Made by a program: the position numbers and the translations under genes. 64,000 nucleotides of DNA from Candidatus Saccharicenans subterraneus (GTDB taxonomy: Bacteria > Acidobacteriota > Aminicenantia > Aminicenantales > Saccharicenantaceae): NCBI GenBank assembly GCA_003426165.1, contig QUAH01000006.1, positions 62,001-126,000 of the forward strand, written 5' to 3'. This document shows, in pieces, positions 9,392 to 18,925 of the stretch. How positions within the stretch are numbered: the stretch's first letter is position 1; every line of letters starts with the position of its first letter. The notes under the pieces are model-generated. The model was not told the origin of the DNA and did no database searches. It was given only the letters and a program-made list of their open reading frames with translations.

Positions 9392-11218
9392 TCACAACAG
9401 CGATTTGACCGCCTTGACGATGGAGGCGGCATCTATCTCGTACCTGGCCAGCAATTCTTCCGGCTTTCCAGAACGCGGCAGCTCACGCACGCAGAGGTGT
9501 TTCCAGGACTTCTTGTCCGGAAGAACCAGGGCCACGGCCGTTCCCAGGCCACCCTGCTCGAAATGGTCCTCGGCCACCACCACCCGGCCCCCGGTTTCGG
9601 CCACCGAACTTACGATGGTCTCCCGGTCGATCGGTTTCACCGAGTAGGCATCGATAACCCTTATATTAATGCCATCTTTCTTCAGCTGGTCATAAGCCTT
9701 GAGCGCTTCGTGAACGGTAATCCCGGCCCCGATGACAGTCGCGGCATCACTGTCGCTCCGGCGCAGAACCTTGGCTCCACCGGCCGGGAACTCTTCCTCC
9801 GGCTTATAGAGAACTGGCGTGGCCGGCCTGGTGGTCCGGATGTAAACCAAACCCCGGTACTTGGCCGCTTCCCTGACGCACTTCTCGGCTGAGACCGCAT
9901 CCGACGGATACAGGACCAGGCAACCGGGAATGGGCAGAAACATGGCCAGGTCTTCCAGGCCCATCTGCGACGGGCCGTCTTCACCTATGCTGACCCCGAC
10001 GTGCGAGCCACAGAACTTGACGTTGGAAAATGAATAGGCAGCCATCCTTATCTGGTCATGAGCCCTGGTCAGAAAGGCAGCAAAGGTGGCCACAAAGGGC
10101 AGGAAGCCCCTGGCCGCAAGCCCCATGGCCATGCCCACCATGTTCTGCTCGGCTATAAAAGACTGGAAAGAACGCCCGGGAAAAGAGGCGAAAAAGCGGT
10201 CGGCGTAGGTGGAATTCTTGACGTCGCCATCGACCACCACCACCCGGTTATTGACCCGGCCCAGTTTTTCCAGGGCGATCCCGTAAGCCAGCCGGGTGGC
10301 TGTTTTCTCTTTATAATCCGGCAGCGAGAAATCAAGAGAATCGGTCCACTTCGGAGCTCTGGCTCTTTCCCGGCATTTAACGTATTTCCGGGCTTCAACC
10401 TCGGGCATTGGCCCCAGCTCGGCCAGGGCCTTTTCCAGCTCTTCCGGCTTGAGCGGCTTGCCGTGCCAGCCGTTCTTATCCTCGACAAAAGAAACTCCCT
10501 TGCCCTTGACCGTCCTGGCCAGGATGACCTTGGGATTCGAGCCTTTCCTGGCCGCGGCCAGGGCTTCGAGAATCTTCTGAATCTTATGGCCGTCAACCGT
10601 GAAAACATCCCAGCCAAAAGCCTTGAACTTCCTGGCATAGGCCTGGACATCGTGCTGGTGCATGGTCGGGTCGGATTGACCCAGCCGGTTGATGTCCACT
10701 ATGGCCACCAGGTTACCGAGCTGCAGTTCCCGGCCGGCATTGGCTGCCTCCCAGACCGCTCCCTCGGCGCATTCACCGTCACCCATCAGGACAAAGGTCC
10801 TGGCCTTCACCCCGGCCAGTTTCTGGGCCAGGGCCAGGCCCACCCCCACCGATAATCCCTGGCCAAGGGAACCGGTGGCGGCTTTAACCCAGGGCATCCG
10901 CGGTGTCGGATGGCCTTCAAGGTCGCTGCTGATTTTTCTAAGGTCAAGAAGCGTGTCCGCGGGAATAATACCCGCTTCCGCATAGGCCGCCCAGAGGATG
11001 GGGGCGGCGTGTCCCTTGGACAGCACAAATTCGTCGTTTTCCGGCGCATACGGATCTTTAAGGTTATAGCGCATCTCGTGGAAAAAGAGACAGGCCATGA
11101 TTTCGGCCGATGACAGGCAGGTGGTCGGGTGCCCCGAGCCGGCCACCGTGGTCATCTTCAGAGAATGAATCCTCAGGCGCTTGGCGATTTTTTCCAGGAC
11201 GGATATTGATGACATCAT
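9392..11218 (-). CDS. tkt: Transketolase, single chain
   Basis: A protein of 608 residues with all three transketolase parts. The N-terminal thiamine-diphosphate domain has GSGHPTT, TGSLGQGLSVGVG and GDGECAEGAVWEAAN. The middle pyrimidine-binding domain (about 310-470) has SFIAEQNMVGMAMGLA, with the cofactor-activating glutamate, and HVGVSIGEDGPSQMG. The C-terminal domain covers about 485-600. The length and motifs resemble the shorter (about 620-residue) animal-type transketolases rather than the roughly 660-residue enterobacterial form. It moves two-carbon units between sugar phosphates in the non-oxidative pentose phosphate pathway, in the cytoplasm. It appears monocistronic, with its own promoter at 11245-11273 and GGGAG before the tandem ATG codons. 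Confidence 0.95.
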   Translation of the reverse strand: MMSSISVLEKIAKRLRIHSLKMTTVAGSGHPTTCLSSAEIMACLFFHEMRYNLKDPYAPENDEFVLSKGHAAPILWAAYAEAGIIPADTLLDLRKISSDLEGHPTPRMPWVKAATGSLGQGLSVGVGLALAQKLAGVKARTFVLMGDGECAEGAVWEAANAGRELQLGNLVAIVDINRLGQSDPTMHQHDVQAYARKFKAFGWDVFTVDGHKIQKILEALAAARKGSNPKVILARTVKGKGVSFVEDKNGWHGKPLKPEELEKALAELGPMPEVEARKYVKCRERARAPKWTDSLDFSLPDYKEKTATRLAYGIALEKLGRVNNRVVVVDGDVKNSTYADRFFASFPGRSFQSFIAEQNMVGMAMGLAARGFLPFVATFAAFLTRAHDQIRMAAYSFSNVKFCGSHVGVSIGEDGPSQMGLEDLAMFLPIPGCLVLYPSDAVSAEKCVREAAKYRGLVYIRTTRPATPVLYKPEEEFPAGGAKVLRRSDSDAATVIGAGITVHEALKAYDQLKKDGINIRVIDAYSVKPIDRETIVSSVAETGGRVVVAEDHFEQGGLGTAVALVLPDKKSWKHLCVRELPRSGKPEELLARYEIDAASIVKAVKSLL

Positions 11219-11244
11219 TTGACTCCCAAAAAAATTTAGCTTTC

Positions 11245-11273
11245 ATTATATTTTGAAAAGCAGCCACTCTCAA
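11245..11273 (-). promoter_or_regulatory. Sigma-70 promoter of tkt
   Basis: TTGAGA (11268-11273) and a perfect TATAAT (11245-11250) are separated by 17 bases on the minus strand, about 25 nt before the start codon. Confidence 0.75.
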
Positions 11274-11440
11274 GGCAAAAAACTTAAAATTAATAATTTC
11301 CCCGGAATGGGACCAGATGGCCAATCGGGTTATCTGCTTTAACGGGTTGATTCAAGGCGGCAAGTTAATTACCAGCCGAAGGATAAAACCTGGGGGCAAA
11401 GCCTTGTAGCTGATTATTTTTCTTCCAACCGGTATCCCGG

Positions 11441-12241
11441 CTATTCCCCCATCTTGGCCAGAAGGCCTTTGGCCCTAACCTGCCGGAACATCCTGAAGAA
11501 AAAGAACAGGGCCAGCGACAGGTAAACCAGGTCCAGACCAAAAGCCTTGACCAGGTGGCCGACAGGAAAAGTCCGGCCGAAGATGATGGATCTCATACCT
11601 TCAAAGACATAGGAAGCCGGAATGGCCAGGGCTACCTTCTGCAGGAATCTCGGCAGGACGGAAACCGGATAGAAGACGGCCGAGATGGGCTGAAAGAGAA
11701 AGGCCACGCCCCAGGCCAGGACCTCGGCCTGCTGCCCGAAGCGCAGGATAAGACCGGTGGTCAGGATGCCTATGGCCCAGCCCAGTATCACCAGGCAGAT
11801 CATGAACGGCAGCAGGTACATGCCTATTATGAACAGGTTGAAGGAATAAAGGAGCCAGGCCAGGAGCGAGCTGATCAGGAAAACCACCACCACCTTGAAC
11901 ACGGCCACCATCATCAGCGAAGCCAGGTACTCCCCTATGGTCAAAGGGCTGACGAACAGGTTGAGGAAATTCCGGGCCCAGACTTCTTCCAGGAAGGAAA
12001 CGGAAATTCCCTGCTGAGAGCGAAAGAGAATGTCCCAGAGAATCAGAGCTCCCAGGAATATGCCCAGAAAGTTGGGTGTTGAGTTTCCTTCAGCCGAGAG
12101 CTTGGTAATGTACAGGCTGACAAAACCCCAGACCAGGAGGTCGAGCAACGGCCAGTAGAAAATCTCCACCAGCCTGGTCAGGCTGTGCTTGTAGAGATAG
12201 ATATGGCGCAGAAACATGGCCGAGATGCGGTACGGTTTCAT
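11441..12241 (-). CDS. ABC-2 type transporter permease
   Basis: A protein of 266 residues with six hydrophobic segments: about 25-50, 60-80, 105-130, 140-165, 170-195 and 230-250. The general form of an ABC-2 membrane subunit is clear (FYWPLLDLLVWGFVSLYI at the start, FQPISAVFYPVSVLP late). The gene overlaps the upstream ATP-binding gene by four bases (ATGA), so the two are translationally coupled and form one exporter. The substrate cannot be inferred; family members export lipids, polysaccharides or drugs. Its stop is followed by about 50 nt before the sequence becomes A+T-rich near tkt. Confidence 0.9.
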   Translation of the reverse strand: MKPYRISAMFLRHIYLYKHSLTRLVEIFYWPLLDLLVWGFVSLYITKLSAEGNSTPNFLGIFLGALILWDILFRSQQGISVSFLEEVWARNFLNLFVSPLTIGEYLASLMMVAVFKVVVVFLISSLLAWLLYSFNLFIIGMYLLPFMICLVILGWAIGILTTGLILRFGQQAEVLAWGVAFLFQPISAVFYPVSVLPRFLQKVALAIPASYVFEGMRSIIFGRTFPVGHLVKAFGLDLVYLSLALFFFFRMFRQVRAKGLLAKMGE

Positions 12242-12987
12242 GGCCGCACCTCCCGGGCCACCTTGAGAAAGACATCCTCCAGGTCCTCCCCCCTGAACCT
12301 GGCCACCAGGTCGTCGGGCGTTCCGCGGGCAATGATTTCGCCGTGGTGCAGGAAGAGCAGGCGGTCGGATATCTCCTCCATTTCCTGCATATTGTGCGAG
12401 GTGTAGAGAATGGCCATCCTCTTGGTGCGCTTCATCTCCAGAAGATAGGTCCTGGTCCTGTCGGCAATGTCCGGGTCCAGGCTGGCCGTCGGCTCGTCCA
12501 GCAGAAGAATCTCCGGCTCATTAATGAAGGCCTTGGCCAGGTTGAGCCTGGTCATCTGTCCCGAGGAGAGGGTCCTCACCGGGCGGTCGACCACATCCTT
12601 CAACTCGAACTGCTCAACCAGGAGGTCTATCCTTGACCTGGCTTTTTTGACACCGTAAAGCCTGGCAAAAACCATCAGCGATTCCCTGAGGGTCAGAGAA
12701 TAAGGCATGGCCACGTAGGTGGAAGAAAAATTCATGCGCCTGAGGATTTTTTCCCGCTGCCTTGGCCGGGAAGGATCCAGGCCGAAAATTCGGATTTCGC
12801 CGGAAGTAGGTGAAGTCAGACCCAGCAGCATGTGGATTATAGTGGTCTTTCCGGCGCCGTTCGGACCGAGCATCCCCAGAATTTCCCCGGGGTAAAGGTC
12901 AAAGGAAACTGATTTTACAGCCTGAAAAGAATTAAAGGATTTTGATAGATTTTTTACTTCAAGCAAAGGAGTGGCTGCCGCAACCAT
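12238..12987 (-). CDS. ABC transporter ATP-binding protein
   Basis: A protein of 249 residues containing one complete nucleotide-binding domain. Walker A is GPNGAGKTT (about 39-47), the Q-loop lies near MNFSSTYVAMPY, the signature is LSSGQMTRLNLAKA, Walker B is EILLLDEPTASLD and the H-loop is YTSHN. The signature is LSSGQ rather than LSGGQ, a common variant. The gene overlaps the permease gene downstream by four bases, so the pair should assemble as a 2+2 exporter in the inner membrane. GGAGAG lies 5 nt before the ATG. No regulator is adjacent. Confidence 0.93.
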   Translation of the reverse strand: MVAAATPLLEVKNLSKSFNSFQAVKSVSFDLYPGEILGMLGPNGAGKTTIIHMLLGLTSPTSGEIRIFGLDPSRPRQREKILRRMNFSSTYVAMPYSLTLRESLMVFARLYGVKKARSRIDLLVEQFELKDVVDRPVRTLSSGQMTRLNLAKAFINEPEILLLDEPTASLDPDIADRTRTYLLEMKRTKRMAILYTSHNMQEMEEISDRLLFLHHGEIIARGTPDDLVARFRGEDLEDVFLKVAREVRP

Positions 12988-13309
12988 CGCTTCTCTCCAG
13001 GAGTTCTGCTCTTGAACCAGGTTAATAAGCTAAAATATACCAGAACGAAATAAGGCTGTCTATCAGGCCGACAACGTCCCCCCATCTTTCTTAATTAGAG
13101 CCAAGAGCCGTGGAATTAATCCATACCACGTTCTTCATGAATCCAGATGGGTAAATATGATTCCGGGCCGCAGTAATCTTTACTGATTCCTGATTCAACT
13201 CGGGCCCGGGTCTTCGGCTAATTATAACTGATAAAATGAAAGTCTGTAGGCTTTTTACCGGCTGTTCATGATCAAGTCCCGCGGCCCTTAAGCCCCGGGG
13301 CGAGACAGT
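12988..13309. other. Intergenic stretch, nothing recognised
   Basis: About 320 nt between the ABC transporter and dgt. I see no reading frame with a ribosome site, no RNA motif and no convincing promoter pair. Confidence 0.5.
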
Positions 13310-14335
13310 TCAAAACCTGGTTCCAGGCAGAAAGATTTTCTCGTAGATGTCCAGGGCATAGCGGTCGGTCATTCCGGCAATAAAATCGGCCACCCGTCTT
13401 TCGAGCGGATCCCCCTTGGGATAATCTTTAATCCATTCTCCCGGGTTCTTCTGGAAATATTCAAAAAGCTCCCTGATTATTTTTCCGGTCTTGGTGAGGT
13501 CGGCCCGGGCCGCCGGGTTGAGATAAACTCGCTCATAGAGAAAATCCCTGAGGTCTATCAGGGCCTGGTATATCTTCTGGCTCATGGCAATCCTTTCCAG
13601 CCTGTTCTTCAAGCTGGTTTCCACCACGTCCATCACCAGGCGGTCTATCCTGGTGGCATGATGCTTGCCCAGGATATCGGTCAGCCTGGACGGGATGCTC
13701 TCTTCCCTGATCAACCCCGCCCTCATGGCATCATCCAGGTCGTGGTTGACGTAGGCAATCACGTCAGAAATCCTGACCACCTGGCCCTCCAGGGTAGCCG
13801 GCATGCTCTCCGGGTCATCGTCCAGGATCTCCCCGCGGCCCTTGGAGTGCTTGCAGATTCCGTCGCGGACTTCCAGGGTCAGGTTAAGCCCCTTGCCCTC
13901 GTACTCCAGCTTATCCACCACCCGGAGACTCTGCTCATAATGGCAGAATCCACCGGGAAGGAGGCTATCCAGAGTTTCTTCCCCGGCATGGCCGAAGGGG
14001 GTATGCCCCAGGTCATGGCCGAGGGCTATGGCCTCGGTCAGGTCTTCATTCAGGCGAAGGGCCCGGGCGATGGTTCTGGCTATCTGTGATACCTCCAGGG
14101 TATGGGTCAGCCGGGTGCGGTAATGGTCGCCAAAAGGAGACAGGAAAACCTGCGTCTTGTGTTTAAGTCGGCGGAAGGACTTGCAGTGTATGATCCGGTC
14201 CCGGTCCCGCTGGAAGGCGGTGCGAATGGGATGGGGCTGTTCCGAACGGAGACGCCCCTTGCTCTTGGAGCTCAAGCAGGCCCGGGGTGACAGATTCTTC
14301 TTTTCCATTTCCTCAATCTGCTCTCTGATGTTCAT
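13310..14335 (-). CDS. dgt: dGTP triphosphohydrolase-like HD-domain protein
   Basis: A protein of 341 residues of the dGTPase family. The HD-domain metal ligands are visible as H78 in [15 protein letters not shown], the H107-D108 pair in [16 protein letters not shown], and a later aspartate in [15 protein letters not shown]. The N-terminal sequence [20 protein letters not shown] is the characteristic nucleotide-binding region. These enzymes hydrolyse deoxynucleoside triphosphates to the nucleoside and triphosphate. The short (about 340-residue) members often accept several dNTPs and are usually annotated dGTPase-like. The ATG is preceded by AAGGAG at 8 nt. It is divergent from yggS across a gap of about 400 nt. 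Confidence 0.93.
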   Translation of the reverse strand: MNIREQIEEMEKKNLSPRACLSSKSKGRLRSEQPHPIRTAFQRDRDRIIHCKSFRRLKHKTQVFLSPFGDHYRTRLTHTLEVSQIARTIARALRLNEDLTEAIALGHDLGHTPFGHAGEETLDSLLPGGFCHYEQSLRVVDKLEYEGKGLNLTLEVRDGICKHSKGRGEILDDDPESMPATLEGQVVRISDVIAYVNHDLDDAMRAGLIREESIPSRLTDILGKHHATRIDRLVMDVVETSLKNRLERIAMSQKIYQALIDLRDFLYERVYLNPAARADLTKTGKIIRELFEYFQKNPGEWIKDYPKGDPLERRVADFIAGMTDRYALDIYEKIFLPGTRF

Positions 14336-14740
14336 GGCCTGTGCTCCTTCAACCTTCCGGCAAGCCCGGGCTGACTTTCTTCAATAATCTTATTTTAATG
14401 CCCTGCCTTCTTCAAGTCCTCAATCGCCCTATTTAGAGAAATGACAAACTCGCTGCCTTTCCCGGCCATCGGACCGACTCAACCCTGCCTTTCTTCCTTG
14501 TTCCGCCCTTTCCTGCCACATAAGACATGTTGATCACCGCCACGAAAGAAAAAAACTTTATTTCCCGGCCAGGGTTTTCATTTTTAATTTCGCGCCGGGT
14601 AAAGGGCTTGTTGATTCCCAGCATTAAATCGAGATGACATTGCTCCGCCAACCCCGATAGCTGTCTCCTGCCTGATATTTGCCTTGAGGCGCAAACACAG
14701 TTCCAGTATAATTCCACTCTGTCGGGTCCAAAATAAAACC
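14336..14740. other. Divergent intergenic region between dgt and yggS
   Basis: Apart from the yggS promoter at 14684-14712 I see no gene in this region. Minus-strand open frames here (14433-14717 and 14584-14865) have no ribosome site and no recognisable composition, so they are not called. Confidence 0.5.
14684..14712 (+). promoter_or_regulatory. Sigma-70 promoter of yggS
   Basis: TTGAGG (14684-14689) and a perfect TATAAT (14707-14712) are separated by 17 bases. Transcription would begin near 14719, which excludes the upstream TTG start at 14684 and supports the ATG at 14741. Confidence 0.8.
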
Positions 14741-15415
14741 ATGAGTGAAATAAGCCTGGAGCACATAAAAGAAAACGTCAGGGAGCTCCTAAAGGAACTC
14801 CCTTCGGGAGTGGAACTGGTAGCCGCAGCCAAACAGCAGCCGCCGGAAAAGATCCTGGCCGCCATCGAAGCGGGAATCAGGATAATCGGTGAAAATTATG
14901 TCCAGGAGGCGGCTGAAGCCTTCCTCGTTATCGGAAAAAAGGTCCAGTGGTCGTTCATCGGTCACCTGCAAAAAAACAAGGTGAAGAAGGCCGTGGAAAT
15001 CTTTGACATCATAGAAACGGTGGATTCCCTGGAACTGGCCGCGGAAATTAACAAGCGCTGTGCCCCGCTCGGAAAAATCATGCCGGTTTTGATCGAAGTC
15101 AACTCCGGCCGGGAGCCTCAGAAATTCGGTGCCCTGCCGGAAGAAGTCGAGCCACTGGCCCGGGCCATAACCGGGCTGCCAAACCTTAAACTGCGCGGGC
15201 TGATGACCATGGGGCCTTTCGAGGGAGACCCGGAAGAGGCCAGGCCCTACTTCCGGTTGACCCGGCAGCTTTTCGAACAGCTGAAAGCGCTTAACCTGCC
15301 CGGCGCCGAGCCAAATATTCTATCAATGGGCATGACCAATTCTTACCGGGTGGCCATCGAAGAAGGGGCCACCAGGGTGCGCCTGGGGACCAGGATCTTC
15401 GGTCCCCGCGTCTGA
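14741..15415 (+). CDS. yggS: YggS/PROSC-family PLP-binding protein
   Basis: A protein of 224 residues. The family fold is shown by VAAAKQQPPEKI with the PLP lysine (about K31), IGENYVQEA, WSFIGHLQKNK, EVNSGREPQKFG, LRGLMTMGPF and SMGMTNSYRVAIEEGATRVRLG near the end. Members bind pyridoxal phosphate without known catalysis and help keep vitamin B6 balance. The ATG at 14741 is chosen over upstream TTG codons because the promoter predicts a start at about 14719. There is no clear Shine-Dalgarno in the short leader of about 22 nt. The OFA transporter gene follows 23 nt later and is probably co-transcribed, though no functional link is evident. Confidence 0.93.
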   Translation: MSEISLEHIKENVRELLKELPSGVELVAAAKQQPPEKILAAIEAGIRIIGENYVQEAAEAFLVIGKKVQWSFIGHLQKNKVKKAVEIFDIIETVDSLELAAEINKRCAPLGKIMPVLIEVNSGREPQKFGALPEEVEPLARAITGLPNLKLRGLMTMGPFEGDPEEARPYFRLTRQLFEQLKALNLPGAEPNILSMGMTNSYRVAIEEGATRVRLGTRIFGPRV

Positions 15416-15438
15416 AAATTGACATCAGGAAGGTAACA

Positions 15439-16815
15439 ATGAAGAACAGGTGGTTGGTAGTCCTCGGAGCTCTCATCATCCAGGTCAGCCTGGGAGCAGT
15501 CTACATCTGGAGCGTTTTCCAGACTCCCCTTCTGACCCATTTCCCCTCCTGGAAGGAAACCCAGGTCACCCTTCCGGCCCAGATAATACTGGCCTGCTTT
15601 GCCCTGGCCGTCATCGTGGCCGGAAGAGTTCAGGATAAGATTGGGCCCAGGCCGGTGGCCATCGCCGGAGGCCTGATGCTCGGTTCCGGCCTGATCCTGG
15701 CCAGGTTCACGGCCGGCTTTGCCCCGGGACCGGCCCTGGTCTGGTTGATTATCACCTACTCTGTTATCGGCGGTTTGGGCATCGGAGCCGCTTATGTCTG
15801 TCCGATAGCCACCTGCGTCAAGTGGTTTCCGGATAAGAGGGGCCTGATCACCGGGCTGGCCGTGGCCGGCTTCGGAGCCGGTGCATTTTTCTTCGCTCCG
15901 CTGGCCAAGGCCCTGATTACCGGCGGCCCCTACCAGCTTTTTGGAAAGAACCTTTTTTCCCTGCCCCAGGTCGGGCTCTTCAATACCTTTATGGTCCTGG
16001 GAATAATCTTCCTCATAACCATCACCCTGGGAGCACTGCTGCTCAAAAACCCGGAGCCGGGATACTGTCCGGCCGGATGGACTCCACCGGCCCAGACCGC
16101 GGCCACCAGCCATCTCAAGGTGGATTTCGCACCCTCGGAGATGTTCCGCACCTGGCAGTTCTGGCTGCTCTGGGGAATCTATCTTACCGGCTGCGCCGCC
16201 GGGCTGATGATAATCATGAAAGCCTCACCCATCTGGCAGTCTTTTGCCCTGTCCGGCCTGACCTCGGGACTGGATTCGGCCACCTTCAACCGGATTGCCT
16301 CGGCCGGAGCCATGGCCGTCTCCATCCTGGCCATATTTAATTCACTGGGCCGGATTGTCTGGGGAAAGGTTTCCGACGTGGCCGGGCGCAAGAACACCCT
16401 GATTGCCATGTTCCTGCTTTGCGGCCTGACCATGCTGGCCTTCAATGCCCTTAAACCTTATTCCCTGTTTCTGACCGGCATCTCCCTGGTCGGCCTGTGT
16501 TTCGGCGGCTTCCTGGCCGTCTTTCCGGCCGTCACCGCGGATTATTTTGGGACCAGACATTACGGGGCCAACTACGGCTGGATGTTCAGCGCCTATGGTG
16601 TGGGCGGTCTGCTGGGGCCCTACCTGGCCGCGGCCCTGATGAAGACCCAGGCCATCGTCAAGATAAGGGAAATAAGAGACGCCCAGGAAGAAACCGTCAG
16701 GTCGCTCCTGGTAGGCGATTACCGCCGGGCCTTCGTGGTGGCCGGTATCTTATGCCTTGTTTCCACCGCCGTCCTGCTGCTCTTACGAAAGCCCGAGGTC
16801 AGCAAAGAAAAATAA
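15439..16815 (+). CDS. OFA-family major facilitator transporter (oxalate/formate antiporter-like)
   Basis: A protein of 458 residues with twelve hydrophobic segments. The start RWLVVLGALIIQVSLGAVYIW is typical of the OFA (oxalate:formate antiporter) family. Helix 4-5 sequence IGAAYVCPIATCVKWFPDKRGLITG and the second-half motif RIVWGKVSDVAGRKN are also characteristic. OFA members carry monocarboxylates such as oxalate, formate, lactate or pyruvate. The exact substrate is not readable, and no oxalate-degrading genes are near. AGGAAGG precedes the ATG. The last residues (KPEVSKEK) are cytoplasmic. It probably shares the yggS transcript. The GlcD-like 2-hydroxy-acid oxidase about 6 kb away makes a small hydroxy acid plausible, as speculation only. 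Confidence 0.9.
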   Translation: MKNRWLVVLGALIIQVSLGAVYIWSVFQTPLLTHFPSWKETQVTLPAQIILACFALAVIVAGRVQDKIGPRPVAIAGGLMLGSGLILARFTAGFAPGPALVWLIITYSVIGGLGIGAAYVCPIATCVKWFPDKRGLITGLAVAGFGAGAFFFAPLAKALITGGPYQLFGKNLFSLPQVGLFNTFMVLGIIFLITITLGALLLKNPEPGYCPAGWTPPAQTAATSHLKVDFAPSEMFRTWQFWLLWGIYLTGCAAGLMIIMKASPIWQSFALSGLTSGLDSATFNRIASAGAMAVSILAIFNSLGRIVWGKVSDVAGRKNTLIAMFLLCGLTMLAFNALKPYSLFLTGISLVGLCFGGFLAVFPAVTADYFGTRHYGANYGWMFSAYGVGGLLGPYLAAALMKTQAIVKIREIRDAQEETVRSLLVGDYRRAFVVAGILCLVSTAVLLLLRKPEVSKEK

Positions 16816-17091
16816 AACTAAAGGTCAGCCTGTGCTGGCCCATGTCTTACGACCATAATTTTCGGCTGTTGAAGTGAACGGGTCTGGCCGGTGCCGGTCC
16901 ATTATGTTTTAGCCCTTCATGATTATTCCGATCTTCTGACAATAATCCATAAATCAATTGTCGTGCACCAATTCCCTCATCAGGTTATACTGCCTCCACT
17001 TCTTTCTTTGAGTCGCTTGGTCTGCTTCGACCTGTCTTAAGCCATAAACCCGGCAGGCAAAATTAGATGATGTGATATGAGAACGAGATGA

Positions 17092-18363
17092 TCATTTTTC
17101 CTTAGCGCCGGAGTTCTCATCCGGTCCAGGCTGGCCATCTGCCGTTACCTCACCTTCCACCATTTCTGCCTCGATCAGCAGGGCTTCACCCTCCATGAAT
17201 CCAGGGCCGACCTGTTTCTTGAGACTTTCAATCTGGCGAAGGGGTTTCTCCAGCTGGTTTTTCCTGACTGTGCTCAGGCTTTCGTATTCCTGCTGGGCTT
17301 CATAAATCTTTTTCCCCATCTTTTCCAGGGACTTGACGAACATCTGCCATTGCTTGTAGAAAGATTCCAGCAGTTTCATTATCTGGCCGGCGGTGTTCTG
17401 CAGGTTGAAATTTTCCATGGCCTGGCGGATGATGGCCAGCACCGCGTACAGGGTGATGGGAGAACACAGGATGACTTTCTTCTGCAGGGCTTCGTCCAGC
17501 AGCCCCCGGTCGTGTTCGTTGATGAAGGCATAGACCTGTTCGTTTGGAATGAAGACCAGGACGTAATCCAGGGTGTTTTCGCCGGGGTCGATATAATCGC
17601 GGCCGGTGACTTCCTTGATCCGCTCCCTGACATCTCTCAGGAACAACCGCTTGAAATTTTCCTTCTCGTTTTCTCCCTGGGCTTCAAGGTATTTTAAGTA
17701 GTTATCCAGGGGGAATTTCACGTCCATGTTGATCTTCCGTTCCTGCGGCAGGTAAAAGGTGAAATCGGGCCGGTTCTGGCCGCTGTCCAGGGCCTGCTGT
17801 TTTTCGTAGTTGATTCCCTCGACAAAACCCATCAGCCGCAGAATGTCCTCGGCCATCCTCTCTCCCCACTGGCCGCGCTGCTTGGAGCCGGCCAGGGCCC
17901 GCCGGAGCTGTTCGGTAGTTTCCTGGAGCCGCTTGGTCTGCTCCATGGCCTGGCTCAAATGGCTTTCCAGCTGCCCGAACTTGGCCGCCCGGTCTTTTTC
18001 AAATTCCGTGATCAGGGTCTGCACCCGGAGCAGGTCGGCCTTCATTCCCTCCAGGGTCTGGTCGATCAGTTTTTTCTTGCCCTCCAATTCCAGCTCGCCG
18101 GTCTTGGTCTGCCGGCCGAGGACCTCGTTAGCCACCTTCAGGAATTCCTCGGTGTTCCTTTTCAGGGCATCCATGGAAAGAGAGCCAAAGGCATCCTTGA
18201 CCCGCCCCAGGAGCATTTCCAGCTCCTGCATTTTCTGCTGCTGGGTCTGGTTGACCAGCTCCTGGGCCAGTTCCCTGGCCCGCTGTTTCTGCAGGTGATT
18301 AACCAGCAATACCAGCAACGCACCAAAAATCGCCCCCAGGACGAAAGCGATTACAAATTCCAT
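17092..18363 (-). CDS. rmuC: DNA recombination protein RmuC family
   Basis: A protein of 423 residues. An N-terminal membrane helix (about 3-21) is followed by a long coiled coil (about 25-165, rich in Q, E, K and L). The RmuC nuclease-like domain follows at about 170-370, with GQWGERMAEDILRLMGF, RPDFTFYLPQERKINMDVKFPLDNY and VILCSPITLYAVLAIIRQA. The acidic C-terminus (about 385-423) is variable. RmuC limits inversions and DNA rearrangements between short repeats; its domain belongs to the PD-(D/E)XK superfamily. GAGGAG stands 7 nt before the ATG. It is about 70 nt downstream of the zinc-ribbon gene on the same strand and may be co-transcribed. Confidence 0.94.
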   Translation of the reverse strand: MEFVIAFVLGAIFGALLVLLVNHLQKQRARELAQELVNQTQQQKMQELEMLLGRVKDAFGSLSMDALKRNTEEFLKVANEVLGRQTKTGELELEGKKKLIDQTLEGMKADLLRVQTLITEFEKDRAAKFGQLESHLSQAMEQTKRLQETTEQLRRALAGSKQRGQWGERMAEDILRLMGFVEGINYEKQQALDSGQNRPDFTFYLPQERKINMDVKFPLDNYLKYLEAQGENEKENFKRLFLRDVRERIKEVTGRDYIDPGENTLDYVLVFIPNEQVYAFINEHDRGLLDEALQKKVILCSPITLYAVLAIIRQAMENFNLQNTAGQIMKLLESFYKQWQMFVKSLEKMGKKIYEAQQEYESLSTVRKNQLEKPLRQIESLKKQVGPGFMEGEALLIEAEMVEGEVTADGQPGPDENSGAKEK

Positions 18364-18432
18364 ATAAGTTCTCCTCGCCTCGATTAATTGCCAGACTCTA
18401 TTTCGAACACCGGGCCAGTCCCCGCGCTATCC

Positions 18433-18804
18433 TCAGAGGTCGGAATCATCCAGGCCAGCTTCGCCCTCTTCCCCGGCCTTTTCCCTTTCGGCCTCCTCTA
18501 CCGCCCGGTCGACCTCTTCTTCAAAGTCCGGTCCCACCTCTTCGCCCATCTCCCGGCCCAGCTTTTTCATCCAGCGAGCCAGGCTTTTCGGGTCCTTCTC
18601 GTCCAGGTCTCCCAGCTTCGAGGGATCGGCCAGGCTCTCCAGGCGACTTTCCTCGGACTTCAGGACCCCCACCCGGGAAATCAGCCTGGTCAGTTTCAGG
18701 CTGCCGCAGTGCTGGCAGCGGGGCTCGAACCTGGAGTGCACCGAAAGAATAAGAAAGGAAGATTTTCGCCGGCAGTCCTGGCAGCGAAATTCATAGATCG
18801 GCAT
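18433..18804 (-). CDS. FmdB-type zinc-ribbon protein
   Basis: A protein of 123 residues. It begins with the typical MPIYEFRCQDCRRKSSFLI, and the zinc ribbon is closed by CQHCG (four cysteines in CxxC pairs, about residues 8, 11, 30 and 33). The rest is charged, ending in a strongly acidic tail (EEVGPDFEEEVDRAVEEAE and further acidic residues). The start at 18804 is fixed by GGGAGG about 10 nt upstream and by the family N-terminus; longer frames upstream would run through the promoter. FmdB-type proteins are often described as putative regulatory zinc ribbons, with no proven role. It is divergent from the Ser/Thr kinase gene across a gap of 121 nt with back-to-back promoters. Confidence 0.9.
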   Translation of the reverse strand: MPIYEFRCQDCRRKSSFLILSVHSRFEPRCQHCGSLKLTRLISRVGVLKSEESRLESLADPSKLGDLDEKDPKSLARWMKKLGREMGEEVGPDFEEEVDRAVEEAEREKAGEEGEAGLDDSDL

Positions 18805-18839
18805 GGCCGCTCTCCTCCCTTTCTTCAGTCTTCCAGAAT

Positions 18840-18868
18840 AATTTACAGAAAAAGCCAGGCCGGGGCAA
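18840..18868 (-). promoter_or_regulatory. Sigma-70 promoter of the zinc-ribbon gene
   Basis: TTGCCC (18863-18868) and TAAATT (18840-18845) on the minus strand are separated by 17 bases; the start codon is about 35 nt downstream. Confidence 0.6.
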
Positions 18869-18890
18869 CCCTCGTCGCTGAATATTTCTG

Positions 18891-18919
18891 TTGACTTTAA
18901 CAACCGTTGTCTATAGTAT
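18891..18919 (+). promoter_or_regulatory. Sigma-70 promoter giving a leaderless kinase mRNA
   Basis: TTGACT (18891-18896) and TAGTAT (18914-18919) are 17 bases apart. Only six bases (18920-18925) separate the -10 box from the ATG at 18926, so transcription should begin at or next to the start codon. No Shine-Dalgarno sequence is present. Confidence 0.75.
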
Positions 18920-18925
18920 CGGATA

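Noticed and set aside
15343-16113. Minus-strand frame of 256 codons
   Set aside because: It is antisense to yggS and the OFA transporter; there is no domain and no ribosome site.
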